From JAWKWH01 sp965204295 (lineage in GTDB: Bacteria > Pseudomonadota > Alphaproteobacteria > Rhizobiales > Rhizobiaceae), in the NCBI GenBank assembly GCA_965204295.1, contig OZ241973.1:2170001-2234000 (forward strand): a stretch of 64,000 nucleotides of DNA, read 5' to 3'. A model generated the notes under the pieces. The model was not told the origin of the DNA and searched no databases. It saw only the letters and a list, made by a program, of their open reading frames with translations. Of the stretch, positions 43,971 to 53,971 are shown one piece after another (positions within the stretch are counted from its first letter, which is position 1; every line of letters starts with the position of its first letter). The position numbers and the translations under genes are program-made.

Positions 43971-44888
43971 ATGAACGCGTTTGCCGGCAACAAGGCGGGC
44001 GATACCGTCATCGCCGGCATCGGCTGGATGGTGCTGACGACATTCTGTTTCGTTGCGGTCACCGGAATCGTTCGTTATGTCGGTTCCGATATCGCGGCGG
44101 TGCAGGCGGCGTTTATCCGCTACGTTTTCGGGGTGGTCCTTTTTCTGCCGGTCATGGGACGGATTTTCGCCGATCTTCCCTCGGCGCGAACATTGCGCCT
44201 TCACGTTTTCCGTGGACTGGTGCATGGCGTCGCCGTCACGCTCTGGTTTTTCGCCATGGCGCGCATTCCCATCGCGGAAGTCACCGCACTCGGTTATATC
44301 TCGCCGATATTCGTCGCTGTCGGCGCTGCGGTTTTCTTTGGCGAGAAACTCCATTTCCGCCGGATTGCCGCGATCGGCGTGGCGCTTCTTGGCGCGCTGA
44401 TCATCCTGCGCCCCGGTTTTCAGGACGTGTCCGCCGGGCAGCTGGCGCAGATACTGGCCGCGCCGATGTTCGCGGCATCGTTTTTGCTCGCCAAACGGTT
44501 GACGGCGATCGAGGATCCGATTGTCATCGTCATCATGCTGTCGGTCCTGTGCACGCTCGTGCTGTTGCCCGGGGCGATTGCGAACTGGACAACGCCGAGT
44601 GCGAACGAACTGTTCTGGCTGGCCATGACCGCGGTGTTCGCGACGATCGGGCACTACGCGATGACACGCGCCTTTCGCGCGGCGCCGCTGACGGTGACCC
44701 AACCGGTCGGAATTCTGCAACTGGTATGGGCGGCGCTGCTTGGCATCGTCGCCTTTGGCGAGCCGATCGATCCATTCGTCGTGCTGGGCGGCGGAATCGT
44801 GGTCGCGGCGGCAACGTTCATCTCGCACCGAGAAGCGATCGCCGCGCAGCGGATCAAGACCCCGCCGGCCCTGGCGACGAAGGATTGA
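43971..44888 (+). CDS. EamA/DMT-family transporter
   Basis: A 305-residue inner-membrane protein with ten predicted hydrophobic helices, such as GWMVLTTFCFVAVTGIV and ILAAPMFAASFLLAKRL, and the paired EamA repeats. The sequence VTALGYISPIFVAVGAAVFFG resembles the S-adenosylmethionine/DMT exporter group, but the cargo cannot be assigned. It is oriented away from the other EamA gene and is not a close copy of it. It is followed after 55 bases by the antiporter gene. Confidence 0.87.
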   Translation: MNAFAGNKAGDTVIAGIGWMVLTTFCFVAVTGIVRYVGSDIAAVQAAFIRYVFGVVLFLPVMGRIFADLPSARTLRLHVFRGLVHGVAVTLWFFAMARIPIAEVTALGYISPIFVAVGAAVFFGEKLHFRRIAAIGVALLGALIILRPGFQDVSAGQLAQILAAPMFAASFLLAKRLTAIEDPIVIVIMLSVLCTLVLLPGAIANWTTPSANELFWLAMTAVFATIGHYAMTRAFRAAPLTVTQPVGILQLVWAALLGIVAFGEPIDPFVVLGGGIVVAAATFISHREAIAAQRIKTPPALATKD

Positions 44889-44943
44889 CCATCTGATACG
44901 ACTGAACGGCCTTCATGTTGCTGCATTCGACGCAAAAACGCTA

Positions 44944-46434
44944 ATGTCCGTCGCAACCAACAAGCCGGAGCATCGATTGGAGCACGAAGCCAGCCACGCC
45001 TTTCCACTGATCGAGATCGCGATTGTGATCGCGATCGCGGTTTTCTTCGGCCTGGGCCTGATGCGTTTGAGGCAGCCGCCGCTCGTCGGCTTCATCCTTG
45101 CCGGCGTGATCATGGGACCGACCGGGTTCGGGTTGATCGCCACCAACGACAATGTGACGTCACTTGCCGAAATGGGCGTGCTGATGTTGCTTTTCTTCAT
45201 CGGTACGGAACTGTCGCTGAAGGCATTCGTCATCAGTCTGCGCCCGGCGCTGATCGTCGCCGCGGGTCAATTGGCCGTCGCCCTTGGAATCGGAATGACC
45301 ATATCCTGGCTGACGGACGCGACCGGCGCGGAAGGCGTCATTCTGGGATTCATTATCGCTATCTCGTCGACCGTCGTTGCAATGAAGATTCTCGACGACG
45401 CCGGAGAGTTGCGCGGCGATGCGGGAAAGATCGCGGTTGGCGTTCTGATCGCCCAGGATATCGCCATCGTGCCGATGCTTATTCTGGTTTCGGCGCTTGG
45501 CGGGGAAGAGGTGGCGCTTGAAATCACGCTGGTGAAGATCGCTGTCGCCGTCGTATTCCTGGTCGGGTTGTTGTGGTGGCTTGGCAGGCAGTCAAAATTG
45601 AAACTGCCGTTCGCGGATCAGATTCAGGACAATGTCGAACTGCTCGCCCTCGGCTCGCTGGCCGGCTGTTTCGGTGCGGCCGCCTTGTCGGGGGCCTTCG
45701 GCCTGTCGCCGGCATATGGCGCGTTCGTCGCCGGACTGGTGATCGGCAACTCGAATTTGCGCACGCGCGTCATTCCGGTCATCGAGCCGATTCAAAGCAT
45801 TTTGCTTGTCGTGTTCTTCCTGTCGATCGGTCTGCTGATCGACCTGATCTATATCTGGCGGAACCTGTCGGTTGTCCTGGGCGCGACGGTGTTCGTCATC
45901 GTGGCCAAGACGGCCGTCAACGTCTTCCTGCTTCGCGTCACCGGATACGATCGCGATACCGCGCTGATCGGCGGACTGTCGATGGCGCAGATCGGCGAAT
46001 TTTCCTTCGTGCTCGCCGCGGCGGGATTTACCGCGGGCGTATTGGGCTATGATACCTACCGGCTAGCGATCGCCGTCACGGCCGTTACGCTGTTGCTCTC
46101 GCCGGCATGGATGTCGCTGATCCACCGGGTCGAGGATATGGCCGCGGAAGGGTATGACTCCTATCGGGAAGCGCTGTCGGAGGCCTACTCTTCGGAAATC
46201 GAGAATGTCGGCGAGGGCGTGTGGAAAGCGCGGGTTTTCTACCGGACCTGGCGGCTCGCCAAATATCGCCGGCGCGCCTTCAGGTCGCAGGCGAGGGCCC
46301 GCGAAGAGGCCGACAGGATGCTGACGGCCGCGGCCGCGGAGAAGGCGGCGCGCGAAAAAGCGAACCGGACACCGCCGAACGACGCCGACACAGCGCGCGA
46401 GGGCGACCGAACCCGGCCTGTTGCGGGCGGATAG
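44944..46434 (+). CDS. CPA2-family cation:proton antiporter (Kef-like)
   Basis: A 496-residue membrane antiporter that exchanges K+ or Na+ for H+. Twelve or so hydrophobic segments are visible. Family marks include RLRQPPLVGFILAGVIMGPT, EMGVLMLLFFIGTELSLKAF and the ion-pathway region VGVLIAQDIAIVPMLILVS (QD pair). The C-terminal ~100 residues are charged and helical, and there is no TrkA-N domain, so gating differs from KefB/KefC. The ATG at 44944 gives a hydrophilic N-terminus before the first helix; the frame is open further upstream over the EamA gene. Confidence 0.88.
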   Translation: MSVATNKPEHRLEHEASHAFPLIEIAIVIAIAVFFGLGLMRLRQPPLVGFILAGVIMGPTGFGLIATNDNVTSLAEMGVLMLLFFIGTELSLKAFVISLRPALIVAAGQLAVALGIGMTISWLTDATGAEGVILGFIIAISSTVVAMKILDDAGELRGDAGKIAVGVLIAQDIAIVPMLILVSALGGEEVALEITLVKIAVAVVFLVGLLWWLGRQSKLKLPFADQIQDNVELLALGSLAGCFGAAALSGAFGLSPAYGAFVAGLVIGNSNLRTRVIPVIEPIQSILLVVFFLSIGLLIDLIYIWRNLSVVLGATVFVIVAKTAVNVFLLRVTGYDRDTALIGGLSMAQIGEFSFVLAAAGFTAGVLGYDTYRLAIAVTAVTLLLSPAWMSLIHRVEDMAAEGYDSYREALSEAYSSEIENVGEGVWKARVFYRTWRLAKYRRRAFRSQARAREEADRMLTAAAAEKAAREKANRTPPNDADTAREGDRTRPVAGG

Positions 46435-46552
46435 ACCTGTCTCCAGGCGCCGAGGCTGTAATTCGCCGGCGATCCTGGTGCCGGCCGTCAATGGCCGTTC
46501 CGAGGCGTTTTTGCTCCGCCGCCGCCATTGTTCGCCCGCGGATCTTCAAGCC

Positions 46553-49500
46553 TCACGCCGGGCCAAAACCACCTGCCGTCGGCGTTGTCACGATCACGGC
46601 TTCGCCGGCCTCTAGCACGGTCTGATCGCAGGCTCTCAACCGGTCGATTGAACCGTCAAGGCGGCGGACTTCCGTTTTGCCGGCCTGACCGTCGCCCCCG
46701 CCGCCGATTCCTTGAGGCGGGCGATTCCTGTGCGAGGAAAGAATGGAGCATACCATCTTTTCCAGAAAGCGCACCGTACGGCGGGCGCCGTCTCCCGCCG
46801 GGAACCTGCCCTTGCCGCCCGAGCCCTTTCGGATATGGAAATCCTCCAGAAGCACGGGAAATCGCAACTCCAGTATTTCCGGGTCCGTCAGGCGCGAGTT
46901 TGTCATGTGTGTGTGGACGCCCGACGTGCCGTTGAAGCCGCGGCCCGAATTCATCCGGCCGGCCGGCGAGCCGGAACAGATGGTTTCGTAATACTGGTAT
47001 TTGTCGTTGCCGTAGGTCAGATTGTTCATCGTTCCCTGGGCGTTGGCCATCGCACCCATGGCGCCGAATACGGCATTGGTCACATGTTGCGAAGTTTCGA
47101 CATTGCCCGCGACGACCGCCGCCGGATATGAGGGGCGCAACATGCAGCCCTCCGGAATGACGATATTGATCGGACGCAGACAGCCCGCGTTCATCGGGAT
47201 GTTTCCCTCGACCATCACTCTGAAAGCGTAGAGCACGGCGGCGCGCGCGACCGGTTCGGGCGCGTTGAAATTGTTTTTTTCGACCTTCGACGTGCCGGTG
47301 AAATCGACCGTCGCCTCGCGATTGTCGCGGTCGATTGTGATTTTCACCGCAATCTTTTGCCCGGTGTCGGTGGGGTATGCGTAGCTGGATTCGTCGGGAA
47401 GACGCTCCAGCACGCGCCGAACGCTTTCGGCCGCGTTGTCCTGAACGTGGCCCATATAGGCTTCGACAACGGCGAGGCCGAAATGCGCAACCATCTTGCG
47501 CAGTTCAGCCACGCCCTTTTCGTTTGCGGCGATCTGCGCCTTCAGGTCGGCCACATTCTGATGAACATTGCGCACCGGGTAGGGATGATCGGTCAGCAGT
47601 TCCGTCAGTTCCTTTTCAAGGAAGACGCCCTTTGAGACCATACGGAAATTGTCGATCAGCACGCCTTCTTCATCGACGGTGGTCGCCAGCGGCGTCATTG
47701 ATCCGGGCGCCGCGCCGCCGACATCGGCATGATGGCCGCGCGAGGCGGTGTAAAACAGAACCTCCCTGCCGGCATCGTCAAACACCGGCGTGACAACCGT
47801 GATGTCGGGCAGGTGCGTGCCGCCGTTGTAAGGCGCGTTGAGCACGAATGCGTCGCCGGGGCGGATATCGCCCTCGTTCAGCCGGATGACCGTTTCCACC
47901 GAACGATCCATCGATCCCAGGTGGACCGGCATGTGCGGCGCATTGGCCACCAGCGCGCCATTGCGGTCGAACACGGCGCAGGAGAAGTCGAGCCGCTCCT
48001 TGATATTGACCGAATAGGCCGTGTTCCGCAGTGTCACGCCCATCTGCTCGGCGACCGACATGAACAGATTGTTGAAGACTTCCAGCATTACCGGATCGGC
48101 TTCGGCGCCGATCGCGGCGGCGCGCGCTTTTTGCTCGTGGCGTCGCAGAAGCACATGGTCCTTGGCGGTGATCTCGGCTCGCCAACCGGGCTCGACGACA
48201 ATCGTCTGGTGGCTTTCAATGATCAGCGCCGGCCCGTTTACATGATGGCCGGGACGCATCCTCTCACGTTTGCGGATATGCGCATCGCGCCATTCGCCCT
48301 CGGTGAATATCCTGCCCGCGCCGGTATCGTCCGCGGCGCGCTGTTCGATGGTCATATCGCGCTCGTCGCGGCCCTGGTCGCGCATGTCGATCGCTTCGAC
48401 ATTGACGGCTTCGACCACCAGCGGCTTGTCGTCATAGATGAAGCCGAACTGCGCCTTGTGAGCGGCCTCGAATTCCGCTTTCGCCTCATCCGGCGAAAAA
48501 CCGTCGAACGATACCGGCAGGGTGGTGTCGGTACCGTCATAGCGCAGTTGCAGGATCGGCCGCCAGGCAATGTCGTCATTGGCAATTCCCTGTTCGTTCA
48601 ACTCCCTGTAGACCGCCTTTTTCAGATGATCGGCAAGCGAGCGGATTTCGATCAGGCTCTCCTGGCCGAACGGTTTGACAAGCGCCCGGCTGCGCGAGGC
48701 GAACACGGCGGCAAGCCCGATGCCGTAAGCCGACAACAATCCCGAGAAAGGGTGCACCAGCACCGCTTCCATGCCGAGCGCATCGGCGACCAGACAGGCA
48801 TGTTGTCCGCCGCCGCCGCCGAAACAGTTCAACAGATACTCGGTGACGTCATGGCCCCGCTGCACCGAAATCTTCTTGATTGCGTTGGCCATGTTCTCCA
48901 CCGCGATGGTGATGAAACCTTCCGCTACATCCTCGGCCGTGCGGTCTTCGCCGGCCTCTTCGGCCAGGATCTCGAATTTCCTGCGGACGATTTCCGTGTC
49001 CAGCGGCCGGTTCTGATCCGGTCCGAATATTGCCGGGAAGAACTGCGGTTGCAGCTTGCCAAGCATCACGTTTGCATCCGTGACCGCCAGAGGACCACCG
49101 CGGCGATAACACGCCGGACCCGGATTGGCGCCGGCGGAATCGGGGCCGACCTGAAAACGTCCGGCCTCGAAATGCAGGACCGAACCACCGCCCGCTGCGA
49201 CCGTGTGAATGCGCATCATCGGCGCTCTGATGCGAACGCCGGCGACCTCGGTGTCGAACGCACGCTCATATTCGCCGTCATAGTGGGCGACATCCGTCGA
49301 CGTGCCTCCCATATCGAAGCCGATCGCCTTTTCGAAACCGGCCAGCCTTGCCGTCTCCACCATCCCGACCACGCCACCGGCAGGTCCGGACAGGATGGCG
49401 TCCTTGCCCTGGAAAATGTCGGCGCCGGTCAATCCGCCCGACGACATCATGAATTTCAGACGGGGCCGGTCGGCATCGGGTCCATCGTCACTGGTTGCGA

Positions 49501-50200
49501 AAACCGCACTGAGTTCGCCTGCGACCCGATCCACGTAACGTGACAGAATCGGCGACAGATAGGCGTCGACCACCGTGGTGTCCCCGCGGCCGACCAGCTT
49601 GACGAGCGGCGAAACCGCATGACTGACCGAAATTTGCGAAAATCCGATTTTGTGACAGAGGCTTGCCGTCATCGCTTCATGTGCCGGATAGTTCCATGCA
49701 TGCATAAATACAATGGCGACGGCATCAATGCCGTCAGCCCTGGCCCGCGCGATTTCACCCTCCATCTCGTCGAGATTCGGCATGGTTTCGACATGTCCGT
49801 CGGCCCGGATGCGCTCATCGACCTCAATCACCCGTTCATACAATTGCTCGGGCAGGATGACCTCCTTGGCGAAGATGTCGGGGCGCGCCTGGTAGGCAAT
49901 GCGCAGTGCGTCCCGGAAACCTCTGGTGATCAGAAGCAGCACCCGATCGCCCTTGCGCTCCAGAAGCGCATTGGTTGCGACAGTCGTACCCATCTTGACC
50001 TCGCCAATGCGGCGGGAAGGGATCGGCTCGCCCTTGGCGACCCCAAGCAGATCGCGGATGCCCTGGATGGCGGCGTCCGAATAGGCTTCCGGATTTTCCG
50101 ACAACAGTTTGCGTGGATGCAGGCCGCCCTTGGGGTCGCGTCCGATGATGTCAGTGAACGTGCCACCGCGATCGATCCAGAAATCCCACTTGCATGCCAT
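46553..50200 (-). CDS. Fused hydantoinase/5-oxoprolinase (HyuA-HyuB)
   Basis: A 1215-residue ATP-dependent amide hydrolase of the hydantoinase/oxoprolinase family, with both subunits fused as in eukaryotic-type OPLAH. The N-terminal HyuA half has DRGGTFTDIIGRDP and GFDMGGTSTDVAHYDG (actin-like ATP-binding); the HyuB half begins near residue 700 (EVFNNLFMSVAEQMGVTLRN) and contains HLPDITVVTPVF and SRGHHADVGGAAPGSMTP. The substrate could be 5-oxoproline or a hydantoin. Length matches the fused form. It is divergent from the MarR-like gene. Confidence 0.93.
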   Translation of the reverse strand: MACKWDFWIDRGGTFTDIIGRDPKGGLHPRKLLSENPEAYSDAAIQGIRDLLGVAKGEPIPSRRIGEVKMGTTVATNALLERKGDRVLLLITRGFRDALRIAYQARPDIFAKEVILPEQLYERVIEVDERIRADGHVETMPNLDEMEGEIARARADGIDAVAIVFMHAWNYPAHEAMTASLCHKIGFSQISVSHAVSPLVKLVGRGDTTVVDAYLSPILSRYVDRVAGELSAVFATSDDGPDADRPRLKFMMSSGGLTGADIFQGKDAILSGPAGGVVGMVETARLAGFEKAIGFDMGGTSTDVAHYDGEYERAFDTEVAGVRIRAPMMRIHTVAAGGGSVLHFEAGRFQVGPDSAGANPGPACYRRGGPLAVTDANVMLGKLQPQFFPAIFGPDQNRPLDTEIVRRKFEILAEEAGEDRTAEDVAEGFITIAVENMANAIKKISVQRGHDVTEYLLNCFGGGGGQHACLVADALGMEAVLVHPFSGLLSAYGIGLAAVFASRSRALVKPFGQESLIEIRSLADHLKKAVYRELNEQGIANDDIAWRPILQLRYDGTDTTLPVSFDGFSPDEAKAEFEAAHKAQFGFIYDDKPLVVEAVNVEAIDMRDQGRDERDMTIEQRAADDTGAGRIFTEGEWRDAHIRKRERMRPGHHVNGPALIIESHQTIVVEPGWRAEITAKDHVLLRRHEQKARAAAIGAEADPVMLEVFNNLFMSVAEQMGVTLRNTAYSVNIKERLDFSCAVFDRNGALVANAPHMPVHLGSMDRSVETVIRLNEGDIRPGDAFVLNAPYNGGTHLPDITVVTPVFDDAGREVLFYTASRGHHADVGGAAPGSMTPLATTVDEEGVLIDNFRMVSKGVFLEKELTELLTDHPYPVRNVHQNVADLKAQIAANEKGVAELRKMVAHFGLAVVEAYMGHVQDNAAESVRRVLERLPDESSYAYPTDTGQKIAVKITIDRDNREATVDFTGTSKVEKNNFNAPEPVARAAVLYAFRVMVEGNIPMNAGCLRPINIVIPEGCMLRPSYPAAVVAGNVETSQHVTNAVFGAMGAMANAQGTMNNLTYGNDKYQYYETICSGSPAGRMNSGRGFNGTSGVHTHMTNSRLTDPEILELRFPVLLEDFHIRKGSGGKGRFPAGDGARRTVRFLEKMVCSILSSHRNRPPQGIGGGGDGQAGKTEVRRLDGSIDRLRACDQTVLEAGEAVIVTTPTAGGFGPA

Positions 50201-50323
50201 GTTTTTGATTCCTTGATCCGCACTCGAATTCGCGGTTGGACAAAATCCGCGCTTCGTTGTAATGGAATTGAAGCTATTTCATCGACGATTTACCGATAAA
50301 TTATCAATGAAGCAAGGCGAGAA

Positions 50324-50868
50324 ATGAAAAACCGTTCTGAAAAATCTATTCCGGATAGCGGAACCGGTATCGGCCCGGTGGTTTCGGCGGCGCATCTGGC
50401 CGACGGCGCGATGCCTTCGCTGTCGGAACTGGAGTTCGCGATGACGGTCGCCGCCAATGCGTTTCAGCGCTGGATGGTTCGCTGCATGACCGCAGCCGGT
50501 GTATCGGGATTGCAGCCGACCGATGTGCAGATCCTGCATACCGTCAATCATCGCGACCGGGAAAAGACGCTCGCCGATCTGTGCATGATGTTCAATATCG
50601 AGGACACGCATGTGGTTTCCTATGCGCTGAAGAAGCTTGAGGGTCTTGGGTTGATCACCACCGGACGGCGGGGCAAGGAAAAAACCGTGCGGGTGACGGA
50701 CGGGGGAGCGGCCGCGTGCACGCGGTACAGGGAGATAAGAGAGGGTCTGCTGATTTCCGGTGTCGCGGACTGAAGTTCGAGGAGGCGGATATTTCGCAAA
50801 TTGCCGCGACATTGCGCGCCTTGTCCGGCCAATACGACCAGGCGGCGCGGGCCGCGGCGAGCATGTGA
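50324..50868 (+). pseudogene. MarR-like winged-helix regulator with C-terminal frameshift
   Basis: The frame from 50324 encodes 149 residues: a winged-helix core with QRWMVRCMTAAGVSGLQPTD, MFNIEDTHVVSYALKKLEGL and TGRRGKEKTVRVTDGG, stopping at 50771-50773. A shift of one base around 50764-50772 restores a continuation, LKFEEADISQIAATLRALSG then QYDQAARAAASM, ending at the TGA 50866-50868, which looks like the missing dimerisation helix. So the gene was probably about 180 residues. DNA binding could survive truncation, but dimerisation may not. It is divergent from the oxoprolinase gene, its likely target. Confidence 0.7.
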
Positions 50869-51213
50869 GCAGGTCATGATTTCAGTGGCGGGAATGTGAG
50901 GCTCATTGATTGTTCGACGACCGGTTTCAGGCCGGCCTGATGCGCCAGCGATCAGCCTGTCGACCAGTTCATGCATCTTCCCGCGGATCGGGAAATATGT
51001 CCAGCGGCGGTTCATCGTCACGAACCCGTTCAATGCGGTCGGACAGGCCACCCTTCATTTTGTTGAAATCCGCAATCGCCGGCCGGGCTTTCCCAAAGGG
51101 GATGAACAGGCCAGTGGGCAAAGGGGATCAGGAAGCGCGCGCCTGACGGCCGATCCTGGACATATCGCCCTTTGAGCGGAGGTTCATGCCATCCTCGATG
51201 CCGCGAGAAAGAG
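50869..51213. other. Intergenic region upstream of the GMC oxidoreductase
   Basis: About 345 bases after the MarR-like gene. Small frames exist on the minus strand, for example MHELVDRLIAGASGRPETGR, but without a ribosome site or recognisable family. Nothing here is supported as a gene; it could be decayed coding DNA. Confidence 0.5.
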
Positions 51214-51245
51214 CGTGAAACGATAGCGTCGTGAAACGATAGCGT
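51214..51245. repeat. Perfect 16-bp tandem duplication
   Basis: CGTGAAACGATAGCGT occurs at 51214-51229 and directly again at 51230-51245, about 130 bases before the GMC gene. It may be a slippage product or a paired binding site in the promoter region; no -35/-10 pair was clear around it. Confidence 0.85.
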
Positions 51246-51372
51246 ATTGCGGGGCCGAGGGCGTTATGTTGGACATCGATCCTGATAAAAACGGTCGCTT
51301 CTCTGGAAGCGCCATACCGGTTTCGCGCGCCAATGAGACACTGATGGATTTTGGCGGATTACAAGGGCGCCG

Positions 51373-52986
51373 ATGGCCGGGTTTGACTTTGTTATCGTCG
51401 GCGCGGGTTCGGCCGGCGCCGTACTCGCCAACCGGCTCAGCGAGGACGGCAGGCATACGGTTTTGTTGCTTGAAGCGGGCGGGTCGGACAAAAATTTCTG
51501 GATCCGCATGCCGATCGGCTATGGCCACGCCTACTACGACGCTTCGATCAACTGGAAATATCTGACCGAGCCCGAAGCCGCCCTTGGCGGTAATCCCGGC
51601 TATTGGCCGCGCGGCAAGGTGCTGGGCGGTTCCAGTTCCATCAACGCCATGGTCTGGGTGAGGGGCGCGGCCTCCGACTTCGATGATTGGGGTCGCGAAG
51701 CGCGGGGATGGAGTTGGGAGAACGTTTCGCGCATCTATCGACGAATCGAGGATTTCGAACGTGGCGGCGATCAGGTTCGCGGTGCGGGTGGTCCGGTCCA
51801 TGTTTCGACCATCGACCGCGATGCGCATGCGCTGTGCCATAACTACTTCGTCGCCATGGAGCAGGCCGGATATGTCCGCAATCCGGATTACAACGGTCGG
51901 TCGATCGAGGGCGCGTTTCTCTACCAGATCACGACAAGGGACGGGCTGAGGGCGTCGACCGGGCGCTGCTACATTGATCCGGCGCGTTCGCGACCGAATC
52001 TGAAAATCGAAACCGGTGCGCATGCGACCCGTGTTGCATTCAAGGGGAAAAGGGCGGTCGCCGTTGAATACCGCAAAGACGGCAGGGAGGAGAAGATCAA
52101 GGCCCGCCGCGAAATCATCTTGTCGGCCGGCACGGTGAACTCGCCACAAATCCTGCAACTCTCGGGCGTCGGGCCCGGCAATTTGCTTCAGGAGTTCGAT
52201 ATCGAAATTGTCGCGGAAAACGCCAATGTCGGACAGCATCTCCAGGATCATCTGGGCCTCGACAATCTCTATTGCTCCAGAGCGCCGACCTTGAACGAGG
52301 AGTTGCGGCCTCTGTTCGGCAAGCTGAAAGCTGGACTGCGGTTTCTGCTGCACAAACGTGGACCGCTGTCGCTTTCCGTCAATCAGGGCGGCGGTTTCGT
52401 GCGCTCGTCGCCTGACGCCTTGCGCCCGGATTTGCAGATCTACTTTTCTCCTGTCAGCTACACGCGGGCGCCGCCGGACAAACGGCCGATGATGAACCCT
52501 GATCCCTTCCCCGGATTTCTGCTCGGATACAGCCCCTGCAAGCCGAGCAGTCGCGGTCGGATCGACATTGGTTCGGCGGACCCTCTGGCGCCGCCAAAAA
52601 TCCGGCCCAACTATCTGTCGACCGATCATGATCGCGGTCTGATGATCAAAGGCGTGCGTCTGATGCGGCGGATTGCATCCATGCCGGGCCTTGCCGATGT
52701 GATCGAAGCGCCGATCAGGCCTGCCGACGACATACAGGGTGACGAGGAAATCCTTGCCTATGCCGCTGAACACGCATGTACGGTATTCCATCCATGCTGC
52801 ACTTGCCGCATGAGCGACGACACCGCCGACTCGGTAGTCGATTCGGAACTGAAGGTGCGCGGGGTCGACGGATTGCGCGTGGCCGACGCCTCGATTTTTC
52901 CGTCAATTCCATCGGGTAACACGAATGCGCCGTCGATTATGGTCGGCGAGATGGCGTCCGATCTGATATTGGCCGACAAAAGATAG
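51373..52986 (+). CDS. GMC-family FAD oxidoreductase (choline dehydrogenase-like)
   Basis: A 537-residue flavoprotein oxidising an alcohol substrate. The N-terminus FDFVIVGAGSAGAVLANRLS is the FAD dinucleotide fold; the GMC signature regions GYWPRGKVLGGSSSINAMVW and SAGTVNSPQILQLSGVGP are intact; the C-terminus has the active-site His region ACTVFHPCCTCRM and the closing PSIPSGNTNAPSIMVGEMAS. The substrate may be choline or another alcohol. The ribosome site (AAGGGCG) precedes the ATG. It is not obviously linked to its neighbours. Confidence 0.92.
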   Translation: MAGFDFVIVGAGSAGAVLANRLSEDGRHTVLLLEAGGSDKNFWIRMPIGYGHAYYDASINWKYLTEPEAALGGNPGYWPRGKVLGGSSSINAMVWVRGAASDFDDWGREARGWSWENVSRIYRRIEDFERGGDQVRGAGGPVHVSTIDRDAHALCHNYFVAMEQAGYVRNPDYNGRSIEGAFLYQITTRDGLRASTGRCYIDPARSRPNLKIETGAHATRVAFKGKRAVAVEYRKDGREEKIKARREIILSAGTVNSPQILQLSGVGPGNLLQEFDIEIVAENANVGQHLQDHLGLDNLYCSRAPTLNEELRPLFGKLKAGLRFLLHKRGPLSLSVNQGGGFVRSSPDALRPDLQIYFSPVSYTRAPPDKRPMMNPDPFPGFLLGYSPCKPSSRGRIDIGSADPLAPPKIRPNYLSTDHDRGLMIKGVRLMRRIASMPGLADVIEAPIRPADDIQGDEEILAYAAEHACTVFHPCCTCRMSDDTADSVVDSELKVRGVDGLRVADASIFPSIPSGNTNAPSIMVGEMASDLILADKR

Positions 52987-53260
52987 CGGAGCATCGATTC
53001 AAGCCGCCTCCGGCCGGATCGATTTCGCCCGATGGAAGCGTCCGCGTGACTCAACGCGCGGATTTCCCCGCGCGCTGGCCGATCGCAACGATTGCGATGG
53101 CGGATAACACGATATTTGGTCACGTCGCGGTAAAACCAAACGGTAAATTGCGCGTATGAAACCGCGAAAAACCGATCGTCAGGTCCGGCAGGACGATCTC
53201 GGGAAAATAGAAGACGCCGATGCGGTTCTACCGGGAGAGAAAGTAATCTAAAACGCGCCC

Positions 53261-53971
53261 ATGTCGATTTGGACTCGCATAGGCGAATTTGTATCGCACC
53301 TTTCAACCAACGTTCTTTCGGGTGTGATCGAGGCCGTGCGCACGGTTTTCGAGGGCGACCCGGAAACCCGCCGACGCGTGGCGTTCTCGATCGCGATGAT
53401 CGCTCTATCGGCAAAAATGGCCAAGGCGGACGGTGTTGTCACATCCGACGAGGTGCGGGCGTTTCAGGAAATTTTCGAAGTTCCGCCGGACGAAACAAGG
53501 CATGTGGCCAGGCTCTATGATCTGGCCAGGACGGATGTCGCGGGTTTCGAGGCATATGCGGCACGGATGGCGCGCCTCTGCGGATCGGGTCACGCCAATT
53601 GTCCGATATTGGAAGATATCCTCGACGGCCTGTTTCATATCGCCGGGGCCGACGGCGTCGTTCACGAGCGCGAACTGGCATATCTCGGGCGTGTCGCCGA
53701 AATCTTCGAGTTTGATCGGGTGCATTTCAACCGGCTGACGGCGCGGCATACCATCGCCGATGGCGGCGACCCGTTTGTCGTCCTTGGTATTTCCCGCGAT
53801 GCGAGCCGCGACGAGATAAGGCGGCGCTACTACCAACTGGTGCGGGAAAATCACCCGGACCGCCTGATCGCGCGCGGCGTTCCGGAGGAATTCCAAGCCA
53901 TCGCCAATGAACGGCTGGCGGCGATCAATGCCGCCTATGAGGCGATCACGGCCGGATTGCCGGTTGCATGA
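53261..53971 (+). CDS. TerB-DnaJ domain protein (DjlA-like)
   Basis: A 236-residue co-chaperone-type protein. Residues ~35-150 form a TerB-like helical domain (SAKMAKADGVVTSDEVRAF, GLFHIAGADGVVHERELAYL). Residues ~170-230 form a J domain with DPFVVLGISRDASRDEIRRR and the essential HPD in RENHPDRLIARG. Unlike E. coli DjlA there is no clear N-terminal membrane anchor, although residues 10-25 are mildly hydrophobic. It should stimulate DnaK. It overlaps the amidase gene by four bases, linking it to cell-wall functions by context. Confidence 0.9.
   Translation: MSIWTRIGEFVSHLSTNVLSGVIEAVRTVFEGDPETRRRVAFSIAMIALSAKMAKADGVVTSDEVRAFQEIFEVPPDETRHVARLYDLARTDVAGFEAYAARMARLCGSGHANCPILEDILDGLFHIAGADGVVHERELAYLGRVAEIFEFDRVHFNRLTARHTIADGGDPFVVLGISRDASRDEIRRRYYQLVRENHPDRLIARGVPEEFQAIANERLAAINAAYEAITAGLPVA

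Noticed and set aside
51184..52791. 535-residue minus-strand ORF
   Set aside because: It is the shadow of the GMC oxidoreductase, which has all family motifs on the plus strand.
53060..53085. GC hairpin after the GMC gene as a terminator
   Set aside because: CGCGCGG and CCGCGCG pair around a short loop, but there is no T-run, and such stems are frequent in GC-rich DNA.
53156..53251. 31-residue ORF (MKPRKTDRQVRQDDLGKIED start) just before the TerB-DnaJ gene
   Set aside because: No convincing ribosome site and no recognisable features; it could be a leader peptide but the evidence is too thin.
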